Positions 18,569 through 30,725 of a DNA stretch of 64,000 nt are shown here, one piece after another. Numbering within the stretch: position 1 is the stretch's first letter; the number at the start of each line of letters is the position of its first letter. The position numbers were made by a program, and so were the translations under genes. The notes under the pieces are model-generated. The model was not told where the DNA came from and ran no database searches. It worked only from the letters and a program-made list of their open reading frames with translations. This stretch comes from Hyperoodon ampullatus (taxonomy: Eukaryota; Chordata; Mammalia; Artiodactyla; Ziphiidae): positions 2,170,001 through 2,234,000 of the forward strand of contig OX457072.1 of the NCBI GenBank assembly GCA_949752795.1, read 5' to 3'.

Positions 18569-20666
18569 ACACTTAAAAAAAAAAAAAACAGTGCCATAAA
18601 TAAATGTCACATCTCACAGAAATCATGATTTTCCCAAAGATGAAAATTACAGGAAACAGGACCGTTGAATTCTAGGAAGTCGTTGTCTGTACCGAGGACA
18701 ATGGTCTTTTAAATGTCGACATTCCTTTTAAATTGCGCCTTTTCAGATAAGCCAGTGGCCGGTAGGTGGTTATACACAAGGCCTTGGGGTCCTGTTGATG
18801 GTTTGTGAAATTTCTGGCCTTTTCAAAATGCTCAAAGTTACCATGTCATAGCCCAGCACCCTCCTTGTGTCTTTGTTGAAAATAAGAAGACATATACTAA
18901 GGGAAAAAAATCAACACTGTTTTTGTGAAGTATTTTTTTCTAAAGAAAAGAAACACCTTCAGTAAAAAAAAAAAAAAAAAAAAAAAAAATTATCTTTCTA
19001 CCTCCAATATGACATAACAGAGCCTTTAAATATTCTTTTGTACTCATATGGTGAAACTACCATTCCCTATTTACGAGGATTAATTCACGAAAGTAGCAGA
19101 TGGTAAGGAGTGGGTATGAAAGATAGGGGCTCAAGGGGAACTACAGTGTCACAGTGAGTGGGAGAGAGAAGTAATGACCACCCTTATCTGAAATAATCCG
19201 AGGAGAGAGAGAAGAGATCCTCAGGAGATGCAGAGGCCGCGGTGAGTGACGGGTGACAGAGGTGACGTTAAATGAATCAGCACGAGGACCCAGGCCGTGT
19301 GAGCTCCTACAGGCTGCGGGTGATTTCATTAAGGAAGGTATGCGTGGCCCAAGTGTAGAAGGAGGCCTGTTCCGGAAGATTCCAGAGCATTCTTCCCAAC
19401 CTCATCGTAGGCGAGGACGTCGTCTTTCTTGCCTAGGCGCTTTCCGCCACTTTCCACACGGCCACGAGGCACAGCCCCCATAAATGCCTCCATGTTTTCA
19501 CCGCTGCTTGGAGAAAAAAAATTCCACCCTTCTTAATAATTTAGACTCACAACCCTTCGGATCCAAAAGATCTTGGTAGAATTGGGCGAACCTTGGCCAA
19601 TTCTGTGGAATTGTGGAAACCTGTGAAAATTCTGTGGAGCCTGTGGAAAATGAACCTCCCCTAAAGATTTTATGGGAATTTCAGGGCCTGTTCTGCATCT
19701 ACACTTCTGTTTCCACGAGAGTGGTCTCTGGGAAGCACCACGCTGTCCCACGGGTGAAGCCCACAAATAATCAGGGTGATCCACTCATACAAACCACGGG
19801 TCTACGTAGACGTGCAGAGGTGCTGGAGGCCTGTGGTCCCTGGGGAGTGACCCTGGCCCCGGGGCACACGGGGTCCCCACCCTGCCCTTCCCTCCTCTGT
19901 CCTCACACTGTCCCCCATCTCCTTCCCTGGGGCAGAACCACACTTCTCCCATTGCTGCCTGTGTAGGTGTTTGGGGTTGCTTGGGCGTGATGCTAGGGTC
20001 TCACCATCCATCTCAAGGCGCCCACTGAGGCATTTGTCCCCCAGAAGGAGTTCTCCTGAGCTGCACATCCTCTTATCGTCCCTCGGAATTTTCGCTCTGC
20101 CTGGCTCTGTGGCCCAGCGAGCCTGGGGACCACATGGGCCAAAGTCCCTCATCTTAGGCTCTGGTCACATCAACCAATGGTGGCTCTGAGGTGATGGGGC
20201 CGGGATGGGGGGCCCCCAGGTCCGGATGGGCCTCTCCCCAGCAGCATCCCCGGGGAGTGGCCCTAACCCTCGCTGGGGTCTTGAAGCCGTGATCCCTCTT
20301 GGTGAACCGTCTGCTGATGATCTCCAGTTACCAGCCTGACAAGGAGGCAGGTGCCTCTGCTCTGAGTGCTGGAATTTCCCCACTTGATGTCCCAGGAGCA
20401 CCAACATGTCACGGTTTGTTTGCATCCCGTCTCCGTTCTCCAAACGCCTGGCCTCTCCTCGAACCCAGCAGTGCTGTGACTTTGCTTCCCCTCCTGCAAC
20501 ACAGGTCTCCTTTCTGCCCACACCTGCCTCTCCTTCTCCAAGGCCCTTCTCAAGCGTCCTGGGTCTGGGAGCCTTTCCCCTGGCCCCCCCTGGCCGCCCA
20601 GAAGGGCTTGGATTCCTGCCCCTGACTGTTTTGTGGCATGTCTGTCTACCCCGCAGGAACGATGTC
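18569..20666. other. Single-copy DNA, G+C-rich in its second half
   Basis: No recognised element. A pure A run occupies 18964-18989. A perfect 8-bp inverted repeat AGAATTGG/CCAATTCT with an 11-nt loop lies at 19578-19604. From about 19800 to 20660 the sequence is G+C-rich and carries overlapping open frames in several phases (for example 20165-20698 minus) that look like compositional artefacts. Confidence 0.4.
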
Positions 20667-21040
20667 TTCATTCCCCCAAACAAATGTGCATTGAGCATCT
20701 TCTATGATTCAGGCACTGTTCTACATCATGGGACACAGCATCAACAAGACCCCATCCCTGCCCTCCTGGAAGTGATACCCTCGTGGAGAGACAAACAGTA
20801 GACCAGGAAGCAAGTAGGTCTGTGAGGCGTCCAGTGGGGATGGGTGCCACGGAGATGAATGGAGCGGACTGAGGGTCCGTCTGTGTCAGAAAGAGGGGTC
20901 CCCAAAGGCAGAGAGTTGTTGCCAGGGGGGCCTGAGTGAAGACAGGGTATTTGAACAGAGGCCTCAGTGAATTGCGGTGATCTCTGAGGCTACGTCTGTA
21001 AGCCATGGCAACAGCAGTGCAAATGTCCTGAGGGAGAAAT
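20667..21040 (-). mobile_element. L2 LINE fragment (antisense)
   Basis: 'tgtgcattgagcatcttcta', then 'caggcactgttctacatca', then 'ccctgccctcctggaagtga', then 'gagagacaaacagtagacca', ending 'gcagtgcaaatgtcctgagg'. This is a long ordered match to the antisense L2 3' region. Confidence 0.85.
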
Positions 21041-21552
21041 AGGTTTAGCACTTCCTTGTGAGGAAGAGCCGGGAGCCGTGGGCTGGGGGAACCCTAGGAC
21101 AGGAGGTGGGGGGTCCCCAGGGAGGTGAGCCCAGGAGCACAGATTCAGAGGCCCCTGGAGAGCTGTGAGTTTGGGGAGGGGCCCGGACTTGACTGTGCAC
21201 CCTGCTTCCCCTCCCCAGGGCCCGGATGAGCAGAAGGGTAAACTCGAGTCATTCACAGTTAGTTCTGTGATTTTTCTTTCCCCGTTTGCCAACATACTTT
21301 CCTAAGTGTTATCAAAATAACTGTGGCTTTTCTTAACTATGAAGCACCAGGCAGCACAGCTGACACCCACGGGGACAAGGCTGGGAGGTGGCCCGTCCAT
21401 CCCCAGCTAGCCTCTGCCTGTGTGTGGGTCTCTCTGTGATGTGCAAAGTTCCTTTCAGTCTCGGGTGCCTGGGCTCCCTGCACAAGTGTGAGGGCAGGAG
21501 GTGACGAGGCTCTTCCACCTCTGTCAAGACCACTGCGCATAGTGGTCACAGA
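21041..21552. other. Single-copy DNA, no gene seen
   Basis: No recognised element and no supported reading frame. Confidence 0.4.
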
Positions 21553-21879
21553 TTTTTTTTTTAATATAAATTTATTTATTTATTTTTATTTATGGCTGGG
21601 TTGGGTCTTCGTTGCTGCGCACGGGCTTTCTCTAGTTGCGGCGAGCGGGGGCCGCTCTTTGTTGAGGTGCGTGGGCTTCTCATTGCAGTGGCTTCTCTTG
21701 TTGCGGAGCACGGGCTCTAGGCGCATGGGCTTCAGTAGTTGTAGCACGCAGGCTCAGTAGTCGTGGCACACGGGCTTAGATGCTCCGCAGAATGTGGGAT
21801 TTTCCAGGACCAGGGCTCGAACCCGTGTCCTCTACATTGGCAGGCAGATTCTTAACCACTGCGCCACCAGGGAAATCCC
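21553..21879 (-). mobile_element. Long CHR SINE, copy L6
   Basis: A T/A-rich tail, 'gggtcttcgttgctgcgcac', 'ggcttcagtagttgtagcac' and 'gcgccaccagggaaatccc'. Antisense long CHR unit, full length. Confidence 0.95.
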
Positions 21880-23079
21880 TGACACCCCTGGCCTTTGATC
21901 CCTCTTCCTGGTGAATGTTTTACTGGTGAGAAAAGCCATATTCCACACGGTTCCTGGCCCTGATGGTTACTGTAACCACTCAGCACTGCCCAAACAACCC
22001 AAGGAGCAGCCTATCGTTCTATTTTCATATTCTACTCGAGCCGTCTGTCTAAGGGACACCTTTGCAACCTTTCCCCGGATTCTGTGTTCAAGTTTACTTG
22101 AACAAACAAACTTGCTTATTTGTTTGTTTCTTTCCTTAATGTACATTGACTGTAGGATGTATCACCCAGAGGTCAGACTTTTAGGTATGTCCACAGGGTG
22201 ACAATATTTTTGCACATTATATTGGTGATGTAAATGATACTCCGTCCATTTTCCACTTTCCCACTTCAGTGAGCTCCCTCCAAAGCTAAAGGTTCACTAC
22301 GACCAGCGCATCAGGACACTGGTGGCTTGGGTCTGCCAGCTTCCAGGGTGGGTCCCACCTGTGACGGAAGAGACAGCCACCAGGTTCTGCCTCTCGGTGG
22401 GTCAGAGGCTGCCCCCGACCCCGAGCATCCGGGCAGACTTCAAATAGAATGTTGACTTCCTGTGACACCAGCATCACGGGATCAGACAACGCTTCCACCC
22501 CTACCTCAAAGTGGGTTTTGGTCAAGACTCACATACATTAGTAAAGATCTCCTGGCTTTATGTGAACTGTCAGGCACATAAAGCCCACTTTCTAACCCGG
22601 GCAGGGTAAAGGCCAGGCAGGGTAAGAGGGGTTCAGGTTTTCTGAGGTGACTGTTTAATGAGACAGGAAATTAACAGAGACAGTAGATTAAACGGGGGAA
22701 ATGGGACTTACGGCAGGTCTGGGTTTCAGAGCACCCCCCTTACTTGTGATGCGCCCTCTGAGATCTCAGTTCTGGTCACCCCCCGTCCCTCCCCTCCCTC
22801 CATATGACACCAGGGTCTCAGAATCAAGCATTTCCACATCTCACAGGGCGGTAGGATCAGTGACAAAAATACCACAGAATGTGTTTGTCGAGAAATTACA
22901 TTTTGTCTTCATTTTGTAGACCACTTCCCTATTTGCAACGCGGACAAAGCCTCCTGCGGAGCCCACTGTTTCCATGACAAACCCTCCCAGCACCGCCTCC
23001 CACCCCTGCACAGCGTGTCACACCTGGTGCCACCTTAGTGCATTTGGACTGTTTATAACAAAAATGCCATATAACTAAC
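21880..23079. other. Single-copy DNA, no gene seen
   Basis: No recognised repeat. A palindromic 'aacaaacaaac...gtttgtttc' run lies near 22101-22130. Confidence 0.4.
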
Positions 23080-23490
23080 TTATATGTGGACCTAGCCCCC
23101 AAAGCAAACCAAAACAAAAGAACAAAACAAAAATAAACTCATAGATTCAGAGAACAGATTGATAGATGCCAGAAGGGGGTGGGGTGTGGGTGAATTGGGT
23201 GAAGATAGTCAAAGGTACAAACTTCCAGCGATAAGATAAATAAGTCCTGGGATGTAATGCACAGCATGGTGATTATAGTAAACAATACTGTACTGCAAAA
23301 AGTTACTAAGAGAGTATATCTTAAAAGTTCTCACCACAAGAAAAAAAATTTGTCACTATATGTGGTGATGGATATTAACTAAGCTTACTGTGGTCATTAT
23401 TTCGCAACATAGCCATGTATCAAATCATAATGTTGTACACCTAAAACTACAATGTTATATGTCAATTATATTCAATAAATAATAAAGAGA
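23080..23490 (+). mobile_element. L1 LINE, 5'-truncated 3' end
   Basis: 'actcatagattcagagaaca', then 'gatagatgccagaagggggt', then 'tgtacacctaaaactacaat', ending 'caataaataataaag'. This matches the 3' untranslated end of ungulate-type L1 elements. A short 'aagcaaa' direct repeat may flank it, but this is not certain. No ORF2 sequence is included. Confidence 0.85.
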
Positions 23491-24375
23491 AGCAAAACGA
23501 GAAAAAGGTACAAGGATTAGAAGATAATTATGGGAGGTCCAACATCAAAATAATAGGAGTTTCAGATGTACTACAGCAACAACAAAAATTTTAAAAAGGG
23601 GGAGGACATTTTTAACAGGATACTTCAAAAAATGTTTATGTTGGGAAAAATATCTGCTTCTCCATTTGAAAAATGTACTAAATATCCAGCAAAAGAAATG
23701 AAATGTAGATATTTTCCATCTGTTTTATTCTACACTAGGACTTTGTCTTCCTTCAATCCCATTTGAGAAAAAACTTGGCCAAGCCAGAGGTTATTTTTAA
23801 AATTGGCCCCTAGAGGGGAGCCCAGCAGATTCTACCTAGACCTCCCGGCAGGTGCAGATGTAACAGACGGGGGCCTAGAGGAGCCTGGTCTGAGGGGGAC
23901 TCGGGCAGTGGGGAGGTCCCCAGGGAAACAAGTGCCCGGTGTTCCTGGGGGCTGGCTTTGCTAAAGACCTCGTCTTCAAATTTGGCTCAGATTTATTTGA
24001 GCTCCCAAACTTCTGGACTTGGCAGTGAACTTGTTAGCGATGTCCAGTGTTCTGGAAGGTGAGGAAGGCAAGGACCTCATTCAACCCCGAGGGGGGGACT
24101 TTAGAAAAACTAAATTTGGCTTGGAGAGATGACAAACCTGTGACTTTCCTCATCTAGGGAGTGAAGCTCATGCTTCCTGTGAATGGAATCTTTTATCCAT
24201 TTAATGTAACAGAAATAAGAAATAATCATAGCTCCACCGGAATGTTTGACTCCACATGTGAAATTCAAAGCAAGAGTATATGGAGTATGAACGGTCTGGA
24301 TGCTGTAGGGTCTGTAATCAAGTACAGGCAGCATCTCCATGGGAATGAAACCTATACATCTGAGGAAAAAATTCC
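23491..24375. other. Single-copy DNA, no gene seen
   Basis: No recognised element. A minus-strand open frame (24110-24412) has no recognisable domain. Confidence 0.4.
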
Positions 24376-25225
24376 GTAGACTCGGGGCCCTTAAGCAACA
24401 TTTATTTCTCACTGTTCTGAAGCTGGGAAGTCCAAGGTCAAGGCTCCGGCAGATCTGGTGTCTGGTGAGAGCCTGTTCCCTCGCACATGGGGCAAGGGAA
24501 CTCTCTTGGGCTTCTTTTCAAAGACGCTAATTTCATTCATGCGGGCTCTGCCCTCGTGACTGTGTGGGACCCTGGGTGGGTCGCCCCCAAAATGTGCCTC
24601 AACGGCATATTGGTTATTTTTGCACTAAAGTTACTTAAGAAACACCCGACGCAAGAGGGACACTCTGACCCTCCTCTCCGTCTCCCTGAAAGCAGGAAAT
24701 CAGTCTCTCATGTGAAAGGTCTTCTCCCTGCATCCAGAGGTAGAAGGACATCCGTATCTCCAGAGATTGGGGATTCGACCAAGAAGGCTGGATGAGCAAA
24801 ACCTGTGACTCCTTTAGTGGACTCCCCAGGCCCAAAGTCTGTTTAGATTCTTCACCAATTGAGCACCCAAACCTAGGTTTCTTTGTCCTGTCAGTTCCTC
24901 ACCAGTGTATTGTTCCTTTTTCTAAAAAGTATAAAAGCTGCCTGCTTTGGCCACTTCTTAGTGTCATTTCTGTGGAACCTCCATGCGCACAATTAAAATT
25001 GGTTTCTTTTTCTCCTGTTCTTCCGTCCTGTGTCAACTTTATTATGAGTCCAGCCACAAGAACTCAAGAGGGGTAGAGGGGAAATTTCCCCTCGCTGACA
25101 TGACTTAATCACCCCCCAAAGGTCCCACTTCCCAACATGTCACACTGGGGGTTAGGTTTCAGCGTGAGCTCGGGGGTGGGGGCGGAGGGCCACACAAACA
25201 CTCAGCTCACAGGAGACACAGTCTG
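24376..25225 (-). mobile_element. MLT1 LTR (antisense), split by a solo ERV LTR
   Basis: The left part (24376-24560) reads 'catttatttctcactgttct', then 'gatctggtgtctggtgagag', then 'ggctctgccctcgtgac'. The right part (25101-25225) reads 'tgacttaatcacc', then 'caaaggtcccacttccc', then 'ggttaggtttcagc'. These are consecutive pieces of an antisense MLT1. Confidence 0.85.
24561..25100 (+). mobile_element. Solo ERV1-type LTR with 4-bp target duplication
   Basis: 540 bp from TGTGTGGGAC to CGCTGACA. The host MLT1 resumes exactly after it, and the 4-bp duplication TGAC is at 24557-24560 and 25101-25104. It contains 'aaaagtataaaagctgcc' (TATA box) near 24925-24940 and 'acaattaaaattgg' (ATTAAA signal) near 24988-25002. 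The 4-bp duplication fits gammaretrovirus-like integration. The internal region was presumably lost by LTR-LTR recombination. Confidence 0.85.
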
Positions 25226-25955
25226 ATGCACTGCGCTTAGAGTTTCAACACATCAATTGTAATTCAGCCCATAACAAGGAAACACGTCTTTTATTCCTGT
25301 AACAGAAGGGGAAAGCTGGGCAGACCTGGGTGGGTGTGTGGACTTGGGGGCAGAAATGAGGGGAGGCTGCCTAGTTTTCGGGGTCTAGCATCTCAGGGAA
25401 ACAAGTTGCTTGTTGGACCTTAACTTGCTGAAGACACAGAGCAGGAGTCCGGGCTGCGGGGAGGCCTGGTTCAGGTTCGTGCTCATGAATTTAAAGTGAA
25501 ACCAGTCAGCTGGGTCTGTCACTTCTTCCAGCAGCTGATCCGGAAGAGCAGAAGGAAGGGGAAGGGCCTTGACCAGCAGGCGCCACTCACCCCCCGGAAT
25601 GAAAATAACACGCAGTGACCAGGGCTAGAATCCACCACTCTCTTCACCCAGGGTTAGCTGCTACCAATCGCACATTTGTCTCCTTCTGGTGCTCTCCGAG
25701 CTTGGATAAATGAACTTGCATCCAATGTTGTCTTAGAACCAAGGCTTTCCACTGACCATGTCACATCTCCGGGCTTCAGAATAGCTGAACCGGGCCAGCG
25801 AGATCCTCTAGGTGAGACCCACCTGCAGGTGGAACAGCAGCCAAATCTCCGACCTGGAGAAGGCTTGGAACCCACTGACTTTCTTGTTGCCTTGTAACCC
25901 GGGAGCCTGGAGAGGTTCCAGCGCTGCGCATTCATAGCCAGCAGCGAACTCCTGT
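25226..25955. other. Single-copy DNA, with a possible further LTR tail
   Basis: Positions 25238-25278 ('agtttcaacacatcaattgt', then 'cagcccataacaagg') resemble a second MaLR-like LTR end. The rest is unassigned. Confidence 0.35.
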
Positions 25956-26195
25956 TTACTGGCTCAGCAGACGTGTCCTGAGAGCGTTCCACGTGCAGGT
26001 GCTGTTCTCGGACTGGAGGAGGTGAACAAATCTCTGAAGTTTGAAGGGAAGGGGAAAGGAACATAAATGTAAGCAAAATTCCTGTGATTTTACATGCGGA
26101 TAGCACTATGAAGAAAATAAAGCGCAGTAAGGAGGTTGGGGGCCGGGGAATCAGCCAGGCAAGGAGTGAACTCAGAGGATGTGCACTTGGGGAAC
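25956..26195 (-). mobile_element. L2 LINE fragment (antisense)
   Basis: 'cagcagacgtgtcctgagag', then 'cacgtgcaggtgctgttctc', then 'atagcactatgaagaaaata' follow the antisense L2 3' region. Confidence 0.7.
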
Positions 26196-27535
26196 ACGTG
26201 AAGGAATTGAAGTTTTAGTGACTTTTTAGTACTCATAAACAAAGCTAATAGAGACGTTGAAGGCACACAGACTGTCAGTTTTCACGGACAGCGGCTAGAT
26301 ACTAAAATATTCCCCCGCCCCCATCCTTACAACTGCTAAGTGGGCTTTTGGACTAGCAGACTCTTTTGATGACACAGAGGATATTTCCATATCACAGGAC
26401 TGTCACATGAGCTTTTTCCAAATATAAATTCACCTCTCTGCCAAGGCACCATGGCATGATAGCTAAACAAGTTTGGTATTAAAAACAGCGGAGACATTTA
26501 GAGAGAGAGATAAGATCACAGTTTAGAAGGAAGCTTCGCATGCATGTGGCATCTCTGTAGATATGTGTGTCCATCTCCCAAAGTGCTACACTTCTGCCTA
26601 TTTCAACAAATTTAGAAATCCACAAGGGCGTGGTTTTCGTTAAGGTAGGTCAGTCCCAAGTGTGCTACTTCATTTAGGTGATGCCTTTTCTAGGGTAGTA
26701 TTTTGCATCTGGCTATTTGCCATGTAGTTGAAAATATGCTGTTGATTCAGTTTCCATCAGGATGGATTCCCACCAGAAGCAGAGGTTCTGGCGAATCGAA
26801 GAATCCATCTCTGTTCTCCCTGGCAGATCATTGCTCAGTCAGGTGAATAAAACAGTGGATGTAAAAGCCCTTTGAAAACTGAAAAGCACAATACAAATAC
26901 ATAGTTCTGTTGTGTTTCAAAGCTGTTCAGAGAACGATAGATGTACATTTGCCCATCTGTAGGAGACTGGTTAATTATACTATATTATCATATATCGAAT
27001 ATTTCTGGAAAGTTCCAAATGCACAGCTTCCATTGACCTGAGGACGTGGAACCCTCTCAGCATCAACGTGTGATACATGGAGTATTGCTGAGCAGGGCAG
27101 CTTGTCCGGGGTTCAGTGTCAGGGTTTTTACTGAGACTTTATTACAGGGCATGATTGATTGATTGCCTGAGGGCTGAGCTCAGTCTCCAAGCCCAGCACC
27201 TGCCCCAGAGGCTGGGCTGATATAAAGTGGCCCATATACCCACCAGGCGTCAGCTTGTTAACATAAACTGTCAGTGTCATTTGAGGGGCTCAGTGAAGAC
27301 ACTATTATTGCTTCAGAAATGCAAGCAGTTTAGGGGTTCCCTCCCAGGAGTTGGGGACAAAGGCCAGACCTCTTATGGGGTAAGGTCAATTCTTTACCAC
27401 ACAACCTTTGTAACAGAGATGAACTACTATTGTTTAACTAAATCATGAAAACAGAAATTCATACATATTGGAAGCATGCAAAGCTAAAACTATATATCTT
27501 GCACATATGAATTGCTTATAAAAAGTAAAAAAGCC
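26196..27535. other. Single-copy DNA with a MIR-like piece
   Basis: About 26838-26905 (+) reads 'aagccctttgaaaactgaaa' and 'gcacaatacaaatac', like the MIR 3' region. Otherwise no recognised element or exon. Confidence 0.45.
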
Positions 27536-27880
27536 GAACTTCCCTGGTGGCACAGTGGTTAAGAATCCACCTGCCAGTGCAGGGAACACCGGTTCGAGCC
27601 CTGGTCCAGGAAGATCCCACATGCCACGGAGCAACTAAGCCCGTGCACCACAACTACTGAGCCTGCGCTCTAGAGCCCACGAGCCACAACTACCAAGCCC
27701 ACGTGCCACAACTACTGAAGCCCACGTGCCTAGAGCCTGTGCTCCACAACAAGAGAAGCCACCACAATGAAAAGCCTGCACACCGCAACGAAGAGTAGCC
27801 CCCTCTTGCCGCAACTAGAGAAAGCCCGCGTGCAGCAACGAAGACCCGATGCAGCCAAAAATAAATAAATAAATAAATAA
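27536..27880 (+). mobile_element. Long CHR SINE, copy L7
   Basis: 'acttccctggtggcacagtg', B-box 'ggttcgagccc', 'ctagagcccacgagccacaa', ending 'gatgcagccaaaaataaata'. An approximate 14-bp direct repeat ('aaagtaaaaaagcc' and 'aaagttaaaacccc') flanks it. Confidence 0.95.
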
Positions 27881-28300
27881 AGTTAAAACCCCTTATTTTC
27901 TTATTTAGAAAAATGATTTATCAAAATGTATCAAAAAGTCTTAAAAAAAAGCATGCATTGCATCCAATGATCTCATTCAAAGGGTAATATCAAATATATT
28001 AAACAATTAATGTCGAAAAATTGAAAATAACCTAAATTGGGAAATGTTTATGTTTGGAGGAATTTAATGAAGCTCTTTCAATCCACCAAATTGAGAAATG
28101 TTTCTATATATATAGTGTTATCTGAAAATGTAAAATTATACATGTTACATGAGTAAAATTATATTTTAGAAGGCGTACTAAAATTTTTATGGTAGCGATC
28201 TTTGATCTGTAGAAAAGAAATAAATTGCTAATTTAGTTTTACTTTTCTGTAAATTTTCCACAAGCTTGAATTTATAACAAATTAAAATTTAAAACATAAA
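27881..28300. repeat. A+T-rich DNA, possibly an old L1 3' end
   Basis: 'ttagttttacttttctgtaa', then 'ttttccacaagcttgaattt', recalls the degenerate 3' end of old L1 elements. The assignment is weak. Confidence 0.3.
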
Positions 28301-28831
28301 ACACAAACATAAATTTGCATGGAGAGTTAGTTTGTAAGTAGACTTCTTATGTACCCTTCACATACATTGTGTTTAGTTGTTTTAATGGACTTAGACACTA
28401 GATTCACACACAGAATTTGTACAAAATCCTTGATTGAAGTTTGGATCTCAAGAAAGGATGGGATTAGATTACTCGAAGCAGGAGACACTGCCCCCTTGTG
28501 GCAAGATTGCGAATTTCAGGGATGGTGCCCAGAGGAGTAAATCAGTTGGAGTGTTAATTTATAAACCAGGATGGATGCCATATTATTAAATCGCAGTGAG
28601 TCAAAAGAGTTGCCTATTTTGGGGCGGGGAGAGTGAACGACACTGAAAAACTAAGTGAAGAGGAATTCGTACCTATCATAAAAGTCCAGTACACAATATT
28701 TTTGGGGTGGGTTTCAAAGTATGGCCCAAGGAACAATCCTAAACGGAGTTGACAAACTGAACACTTATGAAGTAAATTTGTACAGTGTGACATTGTTCCC
28801 CACCCTGCAAACTCCTCCTCCCGTAGGCCTT
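28301..28831. other. Single-copy DNA containing a CTCF-like motif
   Basis: No recognised element. The CTCF-like motif at 28488-28501 is listed separately. Confidence 0.4.
28488..28501 (-). promoter_or_regulatory. CTCF-like binding motif
   Basis: The minus strand reads CCACAAGGGGGCAG, which fits the degenerate CTCF core CCASYAGRKGGCRS at 13 of 14 positions by my hand count. It lies outside any recognised repeat. Confidence 0.45.
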
Positions 28832-28888
28832 ACCTGTAAGAAGCCCTGTCACCTGTAAGAAGCCTTGTCACCTGTAAGAAGCCTCATC
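28832..28888. repeat. 19-bp minisatellite, three units
   Basis: Units start at 28832, 28851 and 28870, each beginning 'acctgtaagaagcc'. The first two differ by one base and the third diverges at its end. Confidence 0.9.
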
Positions 28889-30300
28889 CCAGTGTCCAAG
28901 CAGGGACGGCCACTCCCCTCTCTGTGGCCCCATGACATCAAGGATGTCTTGCATAGCAATTATTGGATAAGTAAAGTTCGAGAAAAAAACAGGTGATTTA
29001 AGATTGTTTCCAGCCTTTCATCTTCTTCCAAACCAGAGACAGAAGGGATAGGAGGAAAAGCTGGAGGCCAGGAGAGGAAAGAAGTTTATCTCTGGGGAGA
29101 CCGCAGGGCACGTAAGAAATTTTAGGAGGGTCTCATGTTCCCTTAGAGTGTTTGAAACCATGTAAAGTCCAGGGAGCGCACCCCTGTGACCCTGTCCAGC
29201 TGGGGCCCCCGGCCTGCCCCCTGCTCCAGCACCGCTCACCTCCAGGAGCCCCCGGGGAGATGCAATGTTACAACACACCTGTTACTGGCTTTGCTCCCTC
29301 CCCGTCTAATGGCCACGTTTCCTGGGATCAACTCCCCCGTTTCGGGGCCTGGGAAAACCCAGGTTGATTTTAAACTCACTCTGGATGGGCCGTGTCCTTG
29401 CTGTCACCACTCACTCCAGGACCGGCAGGTGAGGTCCTCCACGTGACTGTCTCAGAGGCCTGGTCTCATTGATCTAATGCGCAGCAGATTTTTGTGAAGT
29501 GAGTAAATGTATGACTGAATGAAGGCTACCCCAGAGCAGCCACACGGTAATGTAGGAGATCCCTAAAATGCTACAAGTTAGGGTCCCCATGGCTTTTCCA
29601 CTTCAGCAAACATACCCACTCTTCATGAACTGAGCCATGTTAGGTAGTGAGTGAAGCTCTAAATATCTGAATCACGTTTGCGCTCTCCAAATGAGTCATA
29701 TTTTCCAAACTATGTAATGTATTATTGGCTTTAAAGATGTTTTCACTATTTCAAATGATAATAATACAGTTTCAGAGGAAGAACATTTTACTGAGTTTAA
29801 TGATCCCAGAGACTCATTACTTTTCTTTCTTGAAACACGGAATCAAAACATTTCCATCTCTTCCTAAATCATTTTTATGAAGCTGACTTTCTCCACCGCT
29901 GAATTTATAGAGAAACCTCTTAATTCAGAATCAGATATTACATACAATGTGTTAAGACTTAAATATGTAAGTATATATGTAAAGTAGCTTATTTTCTGCA
30001 CCATGGAACAATACAATATTCAGGTTGATATTTTAAACAGTCAAAATACAGAAACTGAAAGGAATAAGGGTTAATTATTTTTAGTTGGTCAGGAATCAGG
30101 CTTAAGACGCTAAAAAAATTATATTCAGCAGAGGATGGTTGATACTCTTCACATCTCATGCGTGGTTTGAAAGCATTCTAATTTGACAGCGTCCAAAGCA
30201 AACCCAAGTTTGCACTTTCCTTGTCACTCTGTACTGATGAGGAGTTGGGGATCTAATATTGCATCTCACTTTTAACTAATGTGCACACGGTGCCAGGGTT
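28889..30300. other. Single-copy DNA, no gene seen
   Basis: It includes a G+C-rich part (29150-29450) and an A+T-rich part (29640-30130). No recognised repeat. The A+T-rich part looks like ordinary or conserved non-coding DNA, which I cannot judge without alignment. Confidence 0.4.
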
Positions 30301-30632
30301 CTGCTGTGGACTGAATGTGTGCCCCAGAGTCCTACATGGAAGCTCCAACCCCAATGTGACACGGGCGTTTGGAGGGAACTATCTCAGGAGGGTGGGCCCC
30401 CCCTGAATGCAATTCGTGCCCTTAAGAGAAAGGACACCGGGATGATCTCTGTCTCCCTCTGCTATGTGAGCACACAGTGGGGGGCAGCTGTCCCCGAGCC
30501 AGAAGGAGTTCTCACCGGGACGCAAACTTCACACCTGGACCTTGGGTTCCCAGCCTTCTGAGATGTGTCTTATGTAAGCCTCCCAGTCCATGGTGTTTTT
30601 GTTACAGCAGCTAGAGCCGAATGAGACAGATT
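30301..30632 (+). mobile_element. MLT1 LTR (ERVL-MaLR), near full length
   Basis: 'gtggactgaatgtgtgcccc', then 'gcaattcgtgcccttaagag', then 'tccatggtgtttttgttaca', ending 'agccgaatgagacaga'. Consensus order is intact from start to end. Confidence 0.85.
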
Positions 30633-30659
30633 TCCAAGAGCACACCACCAATGAGAACT

Positions 30660-30725
30660 AGAAGAGCCTGAGGGGAGGCTCAGAGGAGGCCCAGGGGAGG
30701 CTGAGGGGAGGCTCAGAGGACCGCT
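30660..30725. repeat. GGAGGCT-type imperfect minisatellite
   Basis: Repeats of 'gaggggaggct' and 'cagagga' are arranged as 'ctgaggggaggctcagagga' at 30669 and again at 30701, with a variant between them. A purine-rich VNTR candidate. Confidence 0.8.

Noticed and set aside
19578..19604. Hairpin AGAATTGG/CCAATTCT as a regulatory RNA or terminator
   Set aside because: An 8-bp stem is expected by chance in 64 kb, and intrinsic terminators do not apply here.
20165..20698. 177-codon minus-strand open frame
   Set aside because: Overlaps several other open frames in the same G+C-rich stretch and ends inside an L2 fragment; no domain.
24110..24412. 100-codon minus-strand frame as a possible exon
   Set aside because: No domain recognised and no clear splice sites; it overlaps the start of the antisense MLT1 at 24376.
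28832..28888. CRISPR-like direct repeats
   Set aside because: Units are adjacent with no spacers, and the window is mammalian nuclear DNA.
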